Shown: in pieces, positions 34,923-46,859 of the stretch
Layout of the letters: every line of letters starts with the position of its first letter
Numbering within the stretch: position 1 is the first letter of the stretch
Origin: Blepharisma stoltei
Lineage: Eukaryota > Ciliophora > Heterotrichea > Heterotrichida > Blepharismidae
DNA length: 64,000 nt
NCBI GenBank assembly: GCA_914767885.1
Contig: CAJZBQ010000001.1
Location: 124,001 to 188,000, forward strand
Reading direction: 5' to 3'
Program-made: the position numbers and the translations under genes
The notes under the pieces: generated by a model
The model's input: only the letters and a program-made list of their open reading frames with translations
The model's database searches: none
What the model was told of the DNA's origin: nothing

Positions 34923-36520
34923 TTATTTTTTGAGATAAATCCAACAAAGCATATAAATTTTTGATAATTTTGTCCCTGCTATTAAAATATCTTTTTTAAA
35001 TAGCAAGCAGGAGCATGTATTCGGTGCTTCAGGAAATTGAGGCAATTTATCCCATGAATGCAGAGACAAATCATATTTTTCTGCAAGATTTAAAGGGTTT
35101 GAGTTAGCATCTAGACCTCCAAAAATAAAAACTGAATTATTATAAAAAACTCAGACGCAGAGCAGCAATGAACTCCTTCTGGCAACTCTGCTTTAAATAT
35201 ACATTTTTTAGTATCAAAAATAAAAGCAGCGCCTGAAGCAGGAAAGCTTCCAAATAAAAATAGTTCAAAATTAGAAATTTGGACTACACAAACATGCCTC
35301 GTTAATGGTAATGGGCTGGCTATAATTTTTTGGTCTTTTTTCCTAGTTTTTATGTTATATTTAAAAATTTTCGTTGAATTTTTTTCTGAGTCTATTAAAT
35401 ATAACGACTTATTCTCAAAGCATGCAAAATTGCTTAAATTTTCATTGACAGTCTTTAGCAAATTTTCACATAATTTGGAATTATTATAATTTTTCTTGAC
35501 ATATTCATTATAGATTTTTTTAAAATCTTTATTTGTTTCGTTCACTAACGTGAAACACTCATCATTTTTGCAAATAAAAGAAAAAACTCTGAATTTATTT
35601 GCTATTTTTATTTTCACTTGCTCGATTTCTTTGATTAATTGTTTATATTCGCCTGTAAACGACATTGTAAAAAGGGCTTGGATTCTTTTTGATAAATCTT
35701 CTAATTGATTTTCAAAACAAAGGGCTTCTTTTGCTTTATTTTTTAGTTTTTCAACAATTTCAGTTTCTGTTGTGATTGATACTCTAGGAAAATAATAAAT
35801 GATTTCCTGGCTTATATTAAGATTATTCAAAATTTCAGTTTCTATGAGTTCAGCTGCTTTTGATTTTTCTTCTAGTAAAATACTTTGGAAAAAATTCGGA
35901 TTTTCATATGGAATTCGGTCAATTGAGATTATCTCTTTTATTAAGCTATAACAAGTATTTATTTTTTCATGGACCTTTCTACAATATTCTGATAAAGCTT
36001 TTTCTAAGTTTGAAATTTGTTTACTGTTGCTCAAGATTTGAGATATTTTGAACTCATCTAATTCACTAATGATATTTTCCTTGTTTTCTTGATGATTACT
36101 AATATTCCTCTATTGAATTTAAATTTTAGAGGCTTATAAATACCAAATTTTTTTAATTTAAAAATTAATTTTACAAAAAAATATCTTATCATAAAGAAAA
36201 TTAAGCAAAAATTCTTCATTATCTATTTTTTGAATATTTTTTGCTAATTTTTCATTAAATTCTTTGATTTTGCTATATATTGTTATTGCACCTTCAAGGC
36301 AGCTATTTCAAAGCATAGAGATGCGCTTGTTTATTAAATCAATAATAAAAATTTTAGTTTCTTTGTATTCGGCAAGAAATAAGTAGCGAATTTCATGAGG
36401 ATTTGGAATTTCTGAGGTTTTGTGGGCTGCTAAATGCATATAACAGATAGGCAAGACCCCAGAGCATGAACATAAAAACATTGCTTTAAATGAGCAATTT
36501 TTATAAAAGCAATGGGCCAT
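34923..36520 (-). CDS. B-box-like / coiled-coil / kelch-repeat protein
   Basis: After removal of an 84-bp insertion (36103-36186) and correction of one base, 504 residues. The N-terminus MAHCFYKNCSFKAMFLC continues with Cys and His to MHLAAH, a pattern like a B-box zinc-binding domain. A Lys/Glu-rich stretch (about residues 60-280) should form coiled coil. The C-terminal third has kelch-type repeats: KSLYLIDSEKNSTKIF, SASEFFYNNSVFIFGG, then AEKYDLSLHSWDKLP. The frame shifts near 35142-35150 in a T-run; adding one T gives a perfect kelch blade, so this is either a genuine lesion or a sequence error. TGA is Trp after RISML. TRIM/kelch-like adaptor role is inferred. It separates the two converging receptor arrays. 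Confidence 0.7.
36103..36186. mobile_element. TA-bounded IES, 84 bp, in the kelch gene
   Basis: The TA pair at 36103 and 36187 (or 36100) restores NFLYD-ISNHQENKENIISE across stops. It shows that insertions are not confined to the receptor family. Confidence 0.65.
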
Positions 36521-36709
36521 TTTATACTAATTTATAAAAGGCAAGCCTATTTGCATCTAATTCTATTTATAACTAAGACTTTTTGTTCTAGTATAATTAT
36601 ATTAAATGCTATAAAAGGTCGATATTATAAAGAATTGCATTTTTACAATTATCTTATTTCAAAAAATTAATTATTATTTATATGAAAAAATAAGCAGCCT
36701 TCTATTTAT

Positions 36710-39700
36710 CTAATTAATAGTGTGCCTATATTCTTCTTCCTTTATATCCAATCCATAATGCTCTATTGAAACCACTTCTTTTTCAACGACATCAAATTTC
36801 ATAGTTGTAAGATCAAATGAGGCTTTTTTAAGCAACTCTTGGTTACTAGATTCAGAATAAATTATATATTTTCCCCCCTTTTCTCTATTTATTTCTTCAG
36901 CAGCCACCTTATTTCCTAAGGCAAACCTAAAAATCGCACCAAGATCAATACCTTTTTCTGAATAAAGCAAACTTGGGTAATATTGTTTTTGAATAAAAAA
37001 TCCAAGGCTAAGCAGTGATATAATTCCAATATATTGAAAAATAAGCCAAAATATTACAAACTTGTGTGAGGATATTTGATATATTGACGATAATAATATA
37101 CTTCATGAAGCAAATGAATAAAAAATAGCCAGCCAAAGATTGCACCGATGATAATTGTATGGTTTCTGCTTTAAGCATCATAAAATAAATAATGATAAAG
37201 CGATGCCTAAGATAAACCCATTTAAGGGCTGATTGTAAGGCTTTAGGGTTTTATTTAAGACTATTGCGATCATTTGAAAAGATGATTTTGACATAGTGTG
37301 AAATGGTGGTGTCTTAATGTTGAGCTCTTTTTTATTTAAATCATATAAATATGGTCTGAAGAAAATGTCGAGTGGCAAATATGCTAATTTTGGTAATTTA
37401 AGATTAAAAATAATTTTGGAAAAATATTATTTTAGCTTATACTTTAGATAGGAATATATTTAGAATTGCATATATAAATAATGCGAGAATTGAAAGCACT
37501 GCCCAAGCTGAATGAGACTTTTCTCAGCAAAAAGTGGTGCAATCTTGCTTAATAAAGCTATTACTTAAATCATCTCCAATGCCATCAATACATTGAATAA
37601 CGCTTAATAATATCGATATAATTGGTAAGAAACAGATGCTGCTAAAAATAGGCAGCAAAAGTTCAAAAATCACTGAATCTGGCAAAAATAGCCACTTTTT
37701 TCCACAGTTTTTACAAATAACGCAAAAACAGCAGTAGACTCATGAGCAAACCGCTATTAATGCAGAATAAACATAAATTCAAAAATTTCCTTTTTTTCCA
37801 GATTCATCAAAATCTACAGTAGAAAAATAAGCAAGAAATCTCAGAGGAGCATCAAGATCATCCCTATCAGGTCCCATAGCAATAAATTGTAGGCTTTCAA
37901 TAATCATTATCGGCACAACAAAATAATCCTCAAATTTCATAAGAAATTTTTCATCTAAAATTTTAACCTCAGAGTTTCCATATGTTTTTCATATATAAAG
38001 TCCAATTATAAATGTCGTCACAATAAGTCCAAGTGAAACTCCATACAAAATTCCAGCACCTTTATAGGAATATTTAACTAAATCCTCATCAAAAGGGCAA
38101 TCACCTATTTTCTGCATTAAATCAGGCACATTTTCATAGAACGCTATTAGCTTTGCTGATGCAAAATTGTATTGTCCTATTTGGTACTCATAAAAGCGCT
38201 CAGATGTGTCATTTCACTTTATTTTATAAATTCCTATCATGGCTTCTGGCCTATCATTATTTCCTGATCCTATAGACACAGTCCCAGAGCAGCCTATGAA
38301 TTTTTGTTGTCTTAAATTTTTATTCAAAATAGTAGAATTTTCGAAATTTTGGCCATGATTAATAGTATTATGCTTCTGGCTGGGTTTAAATTTTACGCTA
38401 TTCTATATAAAAAAGTATTTTTATTTTTACAAAATCAATCTATTGAGTTATATATTTAATTCCATGAAATAAAAGCATTGCGGCATCAAATGAAAAACAT
38501 CGAAACTCCAAATTGCTGTCAGTATACTTTATAATAGACTGTTTAAGTATTTTTCCAAGGTTGCCTACTCATTCTTCTTGATTTATATTTAAAATGCTAT
38601 TTACCATTGGAATTTTTGTTTTTTCACTAATTCCTGAGATTTCGTACATAATGTTGCTATACATCAGAAAAATCGCTTCTGAACTTCTAAGACCTGCACC
38701 ATAAATTTCTGTCATAGCCTGCAGTTCTGACTGTGGCCGAAGAAGTAATACGTAGACTCTTTCTTTATAGCTTATAATATTTTTTATCAATTCATTATCG
38801 TCCTGACTGAATACTCTTTCCTCTTCTTTATTCACAATATTTATATTACTAAAACTTATCAACGATAAGAAATATTGATAAGCTGCCAATGAGTCATACA
38901 TTTTCTCATACAAAAGAATAATATTTTTCCATTGCAGAGCTATAATGAGATTTACAATAACTTTCACATTATAATTCCTATTTTTTACCACCCTCATAAA
39001 CTCAGGATAAGCTTCTATATCTGACAAAGAAGTCCCTGGAGCATACTCCGATATTTGAGGAATAGAGATATTTAAGCTTCTCAACGCCAAAATATTACTT
39101 ATAACTGTCCTAGTATAAATTGAAGTTAAAAAACCTACCCCAAAATTTTCTGTTAAATTGCTTAAACAGTCATATGAGTCAGGAATCGTAAAATATTCAG
39201 CGCCACAGTCAACATGAGTGACCAAAATTTCAAAACCATCTAAAAAATTGATGGATTTTATGTGAAATAATGCATATTTGGCCCCTATTTTGGCACTTGA
39301 TGAATAATTGCTGGGTGGGTATCCGAAGTTCGTGTCTCCATCTGCCATTGAGATAGTGATATTTGTAAATGGAGAATTTGGAATTATATTAAAATCATTG
39401 AGAACGCTCATAATTCCATTGAAAATGCCACCTATCACAATTTTTTGATAGTCTTGTATATTTATAACTGAGTAGTCAGGAACTGGGTGATGCCTCACGG
39501 TAGCTTTTTCTAAAGCCTGGCGTAAATTGTTCATGTCATAGATATCGTCATATCCCAGCACAAAGTCAATAAATTTTTCAATAGCTAATAACTCGTACAT
39601 ATAGCTATCAGCTGAATTTTCTAGCCCTCTTTCTATATATGTTCAAATTCCATTTTCTGTTATATTTCCTAAATTTTCACCTTTTAATATAATACCACTT

Positions 39701-40335
39701 TCTAAGCCCAAAATATTTTTTTCTTTCAGGCTTTTGAGTAGTTTTTGAGCACCATTTTCGTGGTTTAGGATGATGATATTTCTGATACCGGTAGGCTTTA
39801 TTTGTTTTTCTATTAATAAATCAGATATATCCTGACTATCAGAATCAATAAAATTAAATTCCTTCACAATTTTTCCTTGAGAAATGCCTTTTGAGATTAT
39901 TCCCGAATTTCCATTTGAAATTAGAATGAATTTTTCCCAATTTAAATAAGAAATTACCGTCATAAGTCCCTTTTTGTCATCTTCTTCGGAAAAATGGGTA
40001 AAAAATTGCCAATCATGGAAATTATTTTCCTTTCCTTTAATTGACAGTAGAATAAATTGGTTTTGCTTTGCCAATTCCTGAAGGTAAATTTCCAAAGAAA
40101 TGCTGAACGTTAAATCAAGCAGAACTGTGGGATTCTCTTTGAGATCTAAAATATCAGAATTCGAGTTTATTTTTTTGTGGAGAAAATCAACTTTTGTCTG
40201 GAAATCAAGAGCTAAGTCCTGAATTAGGTGGTCAATAAATTCTTGGTCAGTTTGTGAGCTGTATAGGATCTCAAAAAGAATCTGGCTTTTAGAAAAAGCC
40301 AGAAGAAAGAAAAATAAAACTGTCGCTACCATCAT
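36710..40335 (-). CDS. R8: divergent tandem Venus-flytrap membrane receptor
   Basis: 1,148 residues after removal of two insertions, 37380-37470 and 38363-38450 (3,447 bases, in frame). Signal peptide MMVATVLFFFLLAFSKS, first PBP1-like domain (VISYLNWEKFILIS, GIRNIIILNHENGA, SVINIQDYQKIVIGG), and second domain (HVDCGAEYF, LIIALQWKNIILLYEK, GLRSSEAIFLMY, FIGCSGTVSIG). The CPF linker, membrane segments with IQCIDGIGDDL, FCWEKSH and KPYNYHRCNLW, and the tail FRFALGNKVAAEEIN follow. The usual GxRRGD is GLRSSEA here. It ends in TAA beside the kelch gene. Probably functional. Confidence 0.87.
37380..37470. mobile_element. TA-bounded IES, 91 bp, in R8
   Basis: Removal joins LALFIY to LPLDIFFRPYLYD, matching YLPLAIYFRP in paralogues. 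Confidence 0.82.
38363..38450. mobile_element. TA-bounded IES, 88 bp, in R8
   Basis: Removal gives LLFHGIKY-INHGQNFENSTILN in frame, the counterpart of ALKFTIDQGEDIYDPYMFN in R2. Confidence 0.82.
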
Positions 40336-40820
40336 GCAAAAGTCTATAAGATAACGCTAATAATTACAATGGGTTATATTTAAATCTAAATTGAGCAAAC
40401 ATGCAAAAATTTTGAAATTTATAAATAGTTGTTAAGTATATTAAGAAATGGATTAAGATTATTATTGTTAAATTTTCTGTTGAAAATTACTTTTGTATAT
40501 GCATCTCAAATAAATAATATACAAAGTTGTCGAATTTAATATAAAATCTATACTTTGCAGGAATAAGCTTTTCTAGTAATAGATATAATTTATAAAAGCT
40601 TAAAATCAACATAATGAGATTGATTTGAGACTATAAGCTAGAAATCCTTGCATTCAAATGCATCTGTAATGCAAGTTTATTTAAAAAATGCTTCGTTTCA
40701 AAGCACTTAAATACATAATTTCCCTTTCATTGCAAATTCCTTTAAATAAACTAATACAATCAGCTGCTTAAATTTCTAATAGGCTAATGATATATGTATT
40801 AGACTAATTTACTTATGCTC
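40336..40820. other. Spacer R8-R9
   Basis: AT-rich, nothing recognised. Confidence 0.5.
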
Positions 40821-42671
40821 TTAAGGTGCTTGCTTTTCTTTGTAATTTTTTATCTCCTTTTTCAACTCATTTCTTTTCTTAACAATATCCATAATTAATG
40901 TCTTTTCTGAAGCGCTGTTGCCCAAAGAAAATCTAAAAAATAGGCTAATATCAAGAGACTTTTCTGAAAACAATAAACTTGGGCAGTATCTTCATTGGAA
41001 AAAAAACCCACAAATTAATAGGATGGCCCATCCGGCATATTCGATTGAAATTCACAGTAGAACGGAACGGTAGTCAGAAATTCAAAAAATTGATGATAGC
41101 ATTAAGCTTCACAAAACAGCAAAATGAGAAATAGTTAGCCAAAGGTTGCATCTATGATAATTATATGGCTTTTTCCTAAGACATAGCAAAGTAAAAACTA
41201 GCAGTAAAATGCTGTATGAAAGACCATGCAAAGCCGGATTTTGAGGCTTTATAGTCTTGTTCATAGCAATAATTGCAATCTGGCAAAGGCTTTTTAGCAT
41301 CATATACATGGCCTTGATTTTATATTGATTCCACTATTTTGATTTTCCCAATTCAGTCTAAAATAAATAGCCAATGGAATATAAATTAATAATGCGAAAA
41401 TCGATAAAAACGCCCAAAATATATGCAATTCTTTCCAGCAAAAAACAGTGCAGTCATTTCTTACAAAAGATTGTGACAAATCTTCCCCTATTGCTTGATC
41501 ACATTGAAAAACACTCAAAAGTATCGAAATTATCGGTAAAAAGCAAGCATTCCCTATAAATGGCAATGCAAATTCTGCAAAATTCCTACTGAAATTGCAT
41601 AAAAAATTATCAAAATTTCGAAATTCAAAAATCGTATATACACTGAAATAGACCCAAACCAAAACTGCTGCAAGTGATGAATACACAAAAATCCAAAAAG
41701 TTTCTCCTCTTGTAAGCCACGAGTAGTTTATAGTTGCATAGTCAGCTAGAAGGCTTGAAACTTCATCATAACCCCTGATATCGGGGCCCATCCCTATAAA
41801 TTGAAGAAAATCAATAATAATTATCCCCATTGTGACATAATCTTGAAAAAATATCAATTTTTTTTCAGCTAAATCTGGAACTTGCATGTTCCAATATTTT
41901 TTTCAGATATAGAGCGTAATAGCAATTGAATAAAAAAGAATACCAAAGGCTATCAAATAAAGAATCCCAGCCCCAATTTTTGAGTATTCTATATCGCCTT
42001 TATCAAAAGGACATTTTGGGTCATCAAGGGTGTCGTCAGGAACTTTTGTTGTATTATCATAAAAAACGACGCTGTTTCATAGAGTAAACAGCTGAACCTT
42101 TTCAAAATCATACCTCCCCACCCAATTTTCATAAAAAGAGCTTGAATTCTGATCCTACACCATGCTATAAACCCCAATAATCCCTGTGCTCCTATCATTA
42201 GTATCTGATTCTATTGCAATCGTCCCTGAACACCCAGTAAATTTCTGATTCCTTAAATATGTATTAAGGAGTGTCGAATTTTCCACATTTCCTCCTTGGT
42301 TAATTGTATACCTAATTCCATGTAAAAGTAGCATTGCAGCGTCAAAGGAAAAGCATCGGTAATCAAGTGGGTATGAAAACTCCTTTATATACCTCTGTTT
42401 TATTTCTTTACCATAGTCTCCAACTCAATCAGCTTGAGTTATCATAATAGATCCATATAGAAGCTCTTTTAGCTTTTCTCTTTGAGTTGTATTTGTTTCC
42501 AAATAAAATGCATACGCAACCCTGTCGTAAAATATAAAAATTGCGTCCCCTCTTCTGAGGCCGGTATCATATAAGTCTTCAAAAAAATAAAAGTGGTTTG
42601 GAGGAGCTAAAAAAATGACATAAATTCTTACCTTTGAGTTTTATATACCTTATAAGGGGATTTGAATACTT

Positions 42672-43034
42672 TAACTCCCCCCTCCGTGAGCGAACAAAAA
42701 GATCTTATTCACTCTCGGAGTTTTTTTTTTAAAAAAAAATTCTATATAAATTTATAAAAAACATTTTTTTTCGAAATTTTAAAATATCCTAATTCGCAAA
42801 AATTGGAAAGCAAATATTAATTTAATTTGTGAAATTTATGTTTTAAAAATCAATTTGTTTAAAATTAAACAGAATTAGCTTGAAATTTCATTATACTATT
42901 ATCACTTACATATCAAAATTTTTTCCCATAAAAAAATTTTCTATTAAAAAAAGTTTTGTTCGCTCACGGAGGGTGGGTTTTTGGGCAAAAATAGGGATTT
43001 TTCTATGATTTTGTTCGCTCACGTAGGGAGGGAG
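42672..43034. mobile_element. Class A MITE-like element, 363 bp, nested in a second insertion in R9
   Basis: TAA flanks, CTCCCCCCTCCGTGAGCG left end, GTTCGCTCACGTAGGGAGGG right end. Removing only this element leaves about 70 extra bases (42643-42671 and 43035-43077, with ATAAGGGGATTTGAA and ATAAGGTGTGATTTT) that paralogues lack, so it sits inside an older insertion. Confidence 0.85.
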
Positions 43035-43358
43035 TAAGCATAAAATTATAAGGTGTGATTTTAAATGGGAATATATAATTTTCCATTCATTTTTTATATT
43101 TTGGATAATCAGTATGTAAATAATTAGGTTTTACTGCTCTTTCACTGATATTATTTACTATCTTTATATGTGATTCCCTCGCTTTGCTGCGAAATGATTA
43201 TATACAATGGTAGGGCCAGTATTATTTTCATGCAAAACAATAACATTTTTTCAGCCAAAAGTGATACAAAAATTCACTATGACAGTTGCAATATACCGGC
43301 TGTCCTTAGAAACCCTCATAAACTCAGGAAAATTTGCCTTACTTGTAAGTGGATCTGA

Positions 43359-43411
43359 TATAGCGCCTTCCTATAGATGGGGCGCAATGCGCCATCTAAT
43401 AGAATTCGCTA
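43359..43411. mobile_element. Palindromic IES, 53 bp, in R9
   Basis: It starts TATAGCGCC and contains an inverted GGGGCGCAATGCGCC core. Deletion gives NISIPHI-SDPLTSKANF. It is the smallest member of the TATAGC-ended class. Confidence 0.82.
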
Positions 43412-43905
43412 TATATGAGGGATACTGATATTTAAAGCCCGAAAAGAAGCAATATTTCCAGTGATGATTACTCCGAAGAAGCTTGCCAGAAAACCAACCC
43501 CAAGCTGGTCTTTTAGCGCACCAAAGCATTTTAAATTATAGCTTGGGATATAAACTTGTGTTCCACAGTCAGTATGAGTTATAGAAATATCAAACCCATC
43601 TAGAAAATGGATCTCTTTTATGTATTTAAAAGCGTATAAAGCTCCATTCTTTACTAATTTAGCTACCGGAGGACTGTTTTGGTATCCAGGATTGCTTAGA
43701 CCATCAGACATAGAAACTTTTATTTCTGTTGAAGGATTATTTGGGATAGAAGTTGTGTTGTCAGGTCATATGATTTCTGAGGAGAGTGCAATTTGTCCAT
43801 CAGTTATGCTGCCAACGTTAATTTTTTTACCGTTTTGGATGTTTAATAAAGTAAAATTTGAGACAAATAAAGAGCTATTTGAATAATTTTCTAAAAATTT
43901 GTAAA

Positions 43906-45255
43906 TATACAATTTATAATTAAAATGTGACGGTATTTGAGTTTTCTGTTCTGATGACACAAAAAAAATGGGTATAGTTTTGATTTAAGGTTAGCTTCGC
44001 CGAGCAAATTGTGTAGGAAGAAAGGCAAAATGTAGGTGCATGAGACTTCTCTCCTAGGTAAATGAAATTTTTTAGAAGGGTGCTTGGTCAAGCATAGGTC
44101 GCAACCCCACCCCCCTAAAAAATGGCACCCCTTTCACAGATGGCACCCCCACCCCCCCTTAATATAGCATAAATATATGACAAATGCCAATTTAGAGCAG
44201 ACGTAATAAATAAATTATTATTTTAAATATTCAAAATTACTGATTTATACAATATCCACATAGCGTAGCACAATCGATTAAGGAGTAGGTGGAATGAGGT
44301 GAGAACTTCCTATAACTACTAAGCACACCACATATGAAAATTTGTTAGCAAGCATAATAATGATCTTTGGTATTAATTAGCAAAATATCCTGCATATATT
44401 TATGAACTTTGTGGAGCAATGGCTAAAAGTAGAATTAGAGATCCAAAAGTAAAACTGACAATAGCAAATACTATTTTTATTACCACTATTGAATCCTCTT
44501 ACCAATTCAGTCCTGCAATCCTTGTACAATGGTCATCAGATTAGCTTTAATGTATGAATCAATAAATTTAATGCAAGTTATTGTGTTGTGCTTGGCTCAT
44601 TTAATAATTAATGCCATTATCTATATCTTTGGCATTATATTTATAAATATAAAAAACAAATTTAATATATTTTCTAATTAATTGCTAATTAATTTAAATT
44701 TATTAATTAATCATAAATATAAAGTAATTTGTGGACTTAATTTATGAATATAGTGTTTTAATTGGATTATATTTAATTTATTCTGCTTATTTCCTATCAA
44801 TTACTTCTATAGAATAAACACGAGAGGGGGGGTGGGGGGGGGGGGTGCCATCTGTGAAAGGGGGGTGGGGGTACCATTTTTAGGGGTGGGGGTGTGGGGG
44901 CTCCCTTATTAGGGGGGGTGTCTGGTTGCTACCTATCCTTGACCAGGGTGCTACTAGCACTGACGAGGACTTCAGGGTGTCTCACAAAACTAAATTTTAG
45001 CCGCACCTAAGCGTCAGGTGGGGTCATTCGTATTGAAATTCAAAGTTCGGCTAGTCTAAGGTCAAATGGGCTACAAGTACAACTTATTTTTGAATCCTCA
45101 ATCATGGTAAACAAATAATAAAAACACTAAATATTAAGCTTAATCCTAATGTAAATATACCAATTCAGGCTCCCCTCTATAAGAATCTATCTTCTCAGTG
45201 CATTATTCTCATAATAAAAAATTCAATATTTTCCTCTATTTACCCTATTTTGTTA
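43906..45255. mobile_element. Large composite IES, 1,350 bp, in R9
   Basis: TA-bounded. Deletion rejoins VILSYRNI to YKFLENYSNSSLF in frame (1,350 is divisible by three). Inside are inverted repeats TTGGTCAAGCATAGGTCGCA (about 44083) and the complement at about 44925-44946. A second inner inverted pair is built on GGCACCCC...TTTCACAGATGGCACC (44125-44152 and 44840-44880), with long C/G runs. The inner 700 bases are AT-rich. Confidence 0.82.
44377..44544 (+). pseudogene. Coding-like fragment inside the 1,350-bp IES
   Basis: About 55 open codons with a protein-like composition (YPAYIYELCGAMAKSRIRD, then KLTIANTIFITTIESSYQ). There is no start codon in frame and no recognisable family. It may be a remnant of the element's own gene or captured DNA. 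Confidence 0.25.
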
Positions 45256-46021
45256 TATTCCTATAGCTTAATATTACTCTGAGAAATTTAATGATTGCCA
45301 AGCATTCTTGATCATTTTTATAATTTGCATTCTCTAAACCAGACTCTGTATAAGCAGCAAGTCCATTATTTATCTGGTTTTTCAAATTCTGGTTCAATAA
45401 CAAAACTCCACTGTATAAATTTTTTGCTTTTAAGCTCTGAATTAGTTTAACGCCATCTTCACCATCATTTAATATGACAATATTTTTAATCCCTGTAGGT
45501 TTTATTTGCTTTCCTATTAATAAATTAGAAAGAGCCTGGCTACCATTTTTCGGAAAATAATATGACTTGGTATGATAATTTTGTTTTAAAATTTTACCAA
45601 TATATTCGGCTTGGTCTTCATCAGAAATTACCACAAATTTTTCCCAATTTAAATAAGAAATAAGGCTTTCAAATGCTTTTATATGGTCGCTTATAGAAGA
45701 ATGCCAGCTGAAGCAGTTTTTCAAATTTTTTGATTTTTTGGCTTGGAGAACGATTTGATCGCTTTCTAGATTATTAATTCCTGCAAAAGAATGCCCAATG
45801 AGATTTATAATAATATCAGATTTTTCCTCAAAATTATTTGGGTAGGGAATGATTTGTTTTTTCCTTACAAGAATTTGAATTTGATCTTCAAAGCTTTCTT
45901 GCAGGGATGCTTCAATAGATGAAACTAAAGCTAAATCATTTGAAGAGTTATATAAAAGATCAATCACAAGCTGGCTTTTCGCGAAGTAAAGTATTAAAAT
46001 GGGAAGCCAAAGATTTTGCAT

Positions 46022-46413
46022 TATTATAAATTTTATGAGGATATGCTAATGATACATATCATCTGATTATAAATAATTCTCAAAAGATAATTACTTGCTT
46101 TATATCTATTCAAAAGTTAGTATTATTATAATAAGTTATGGTTATAAATTTTGATAATATTATTGATTTAGTATAAATAAAAAATATTTTCGTAATTTTT
46201 TTTCAAATGAGATTTGAAAAACTGAATAAAAATAATGATCCTTATACGATGCCATGAGCTATCATGGCTAATAAATTAAAATAAATATGTATTACCATGG
46301 TATTTTATCCCAAAATATTAATTAGAATTTTACCACTTATAATGTTTTATCAGATTAATTGATGGGGATAAAGTTTAAATAGCTTATCTAAGTTTCAATT
46401 AATGTAAAAATTT
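46022..46413. other. Spacer R9-R10
   Basis: AT-rich, nothing recognised. Confidence 0.5.
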
Positions 46414-46586
46414 TTATTTATTACATACTTCAACACCAAACTTATCAATTTTTTGGGAGTTTTGGTTTCGCTTTCTCGTCATTTCAAGAAAAAGCGATTT
46501 TTCCATCGCATTACGACCCAGTGAAAATCTAAAAAACAAGCTGATATCAAGCGTCTTTTCCCTATACAATAAACTCGGATAAAATT

Positions 46587-46859
46587 TAGTTTGGGTCTAA
46601 TGGTCGTGAATATTTGATAGTAAGCATTTCATCAAAGTACATTTCGACAAAAATTGGTTGAAATTTTTGCTTTTTGAAAGATAGAAATTTATAAAACTTA
46701 AAGTTTTAAAAATTTCCTGTATTTTCTAACTTTTTAAAAGAGGAAATTTTGTAATAGCGAAAATCAATTAAATATCACACTATTAAAAAATTTTCTGCGA
46801 AATTTAATTCGATAAAATGTATATTGTCAAGAATGCACGATAATTTAGCATAGAGCCTT
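46587..46859. mobile_element. TA-bounded IES, 273 bp, in R10 tail region
   Basis: Bounded by a 9-base direct repeat TTTAGTTTG. Deletion gives VLIQTKFYPSLLYREK as in R11. Its right third (GTCAAGAATGCACGATAATTT) resembles part of the 170-bp insertion in R11 (54767-54936). Confidence 0.8.

Larger units (their letters stand above)
40821..46021 (-). pseudogene. R9: receptor copy with several insertions and lesions
   Basis: Signal peptide MQNLWLPILILYFAKS and both PBP1-like domains are recognisable (ESLISYLNWEKFVVIS; HTDCGTQVYIP; FGWKNVIVLHEN; GLRRGDAIFIFY; GCSGTIAIES). The membrane region (FGILFYSIAITLYIWKKYW onward), KKPYNYHRCNLW and FRFSLGNSASEK are also present. Insertions at 43906-45255 and 43359-43411 delete cleanly. 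Lesions remain outside insertions: a frameshift in the AAKRGNHI region (about 43180), TAG in the VYSMV-DQNSSS stretch (about 42155), and a one-base loss at RPW-YMM (about 41315). The composite insertion around 42641-43077 leaves a stop whichever TA pair is used. It is probably dead; assembly errors could account for some lesions. Confidence 0.75.

Noticed and set aside
41374-41559. Plus-strand ORFs in the minus-strand array (41374-41559, 43170-43428, 49322-49582, 54451-54654)
   Set aside because: They overlap conserved receptor codons on the other strand and repeat between paralogues as antisense shadows.
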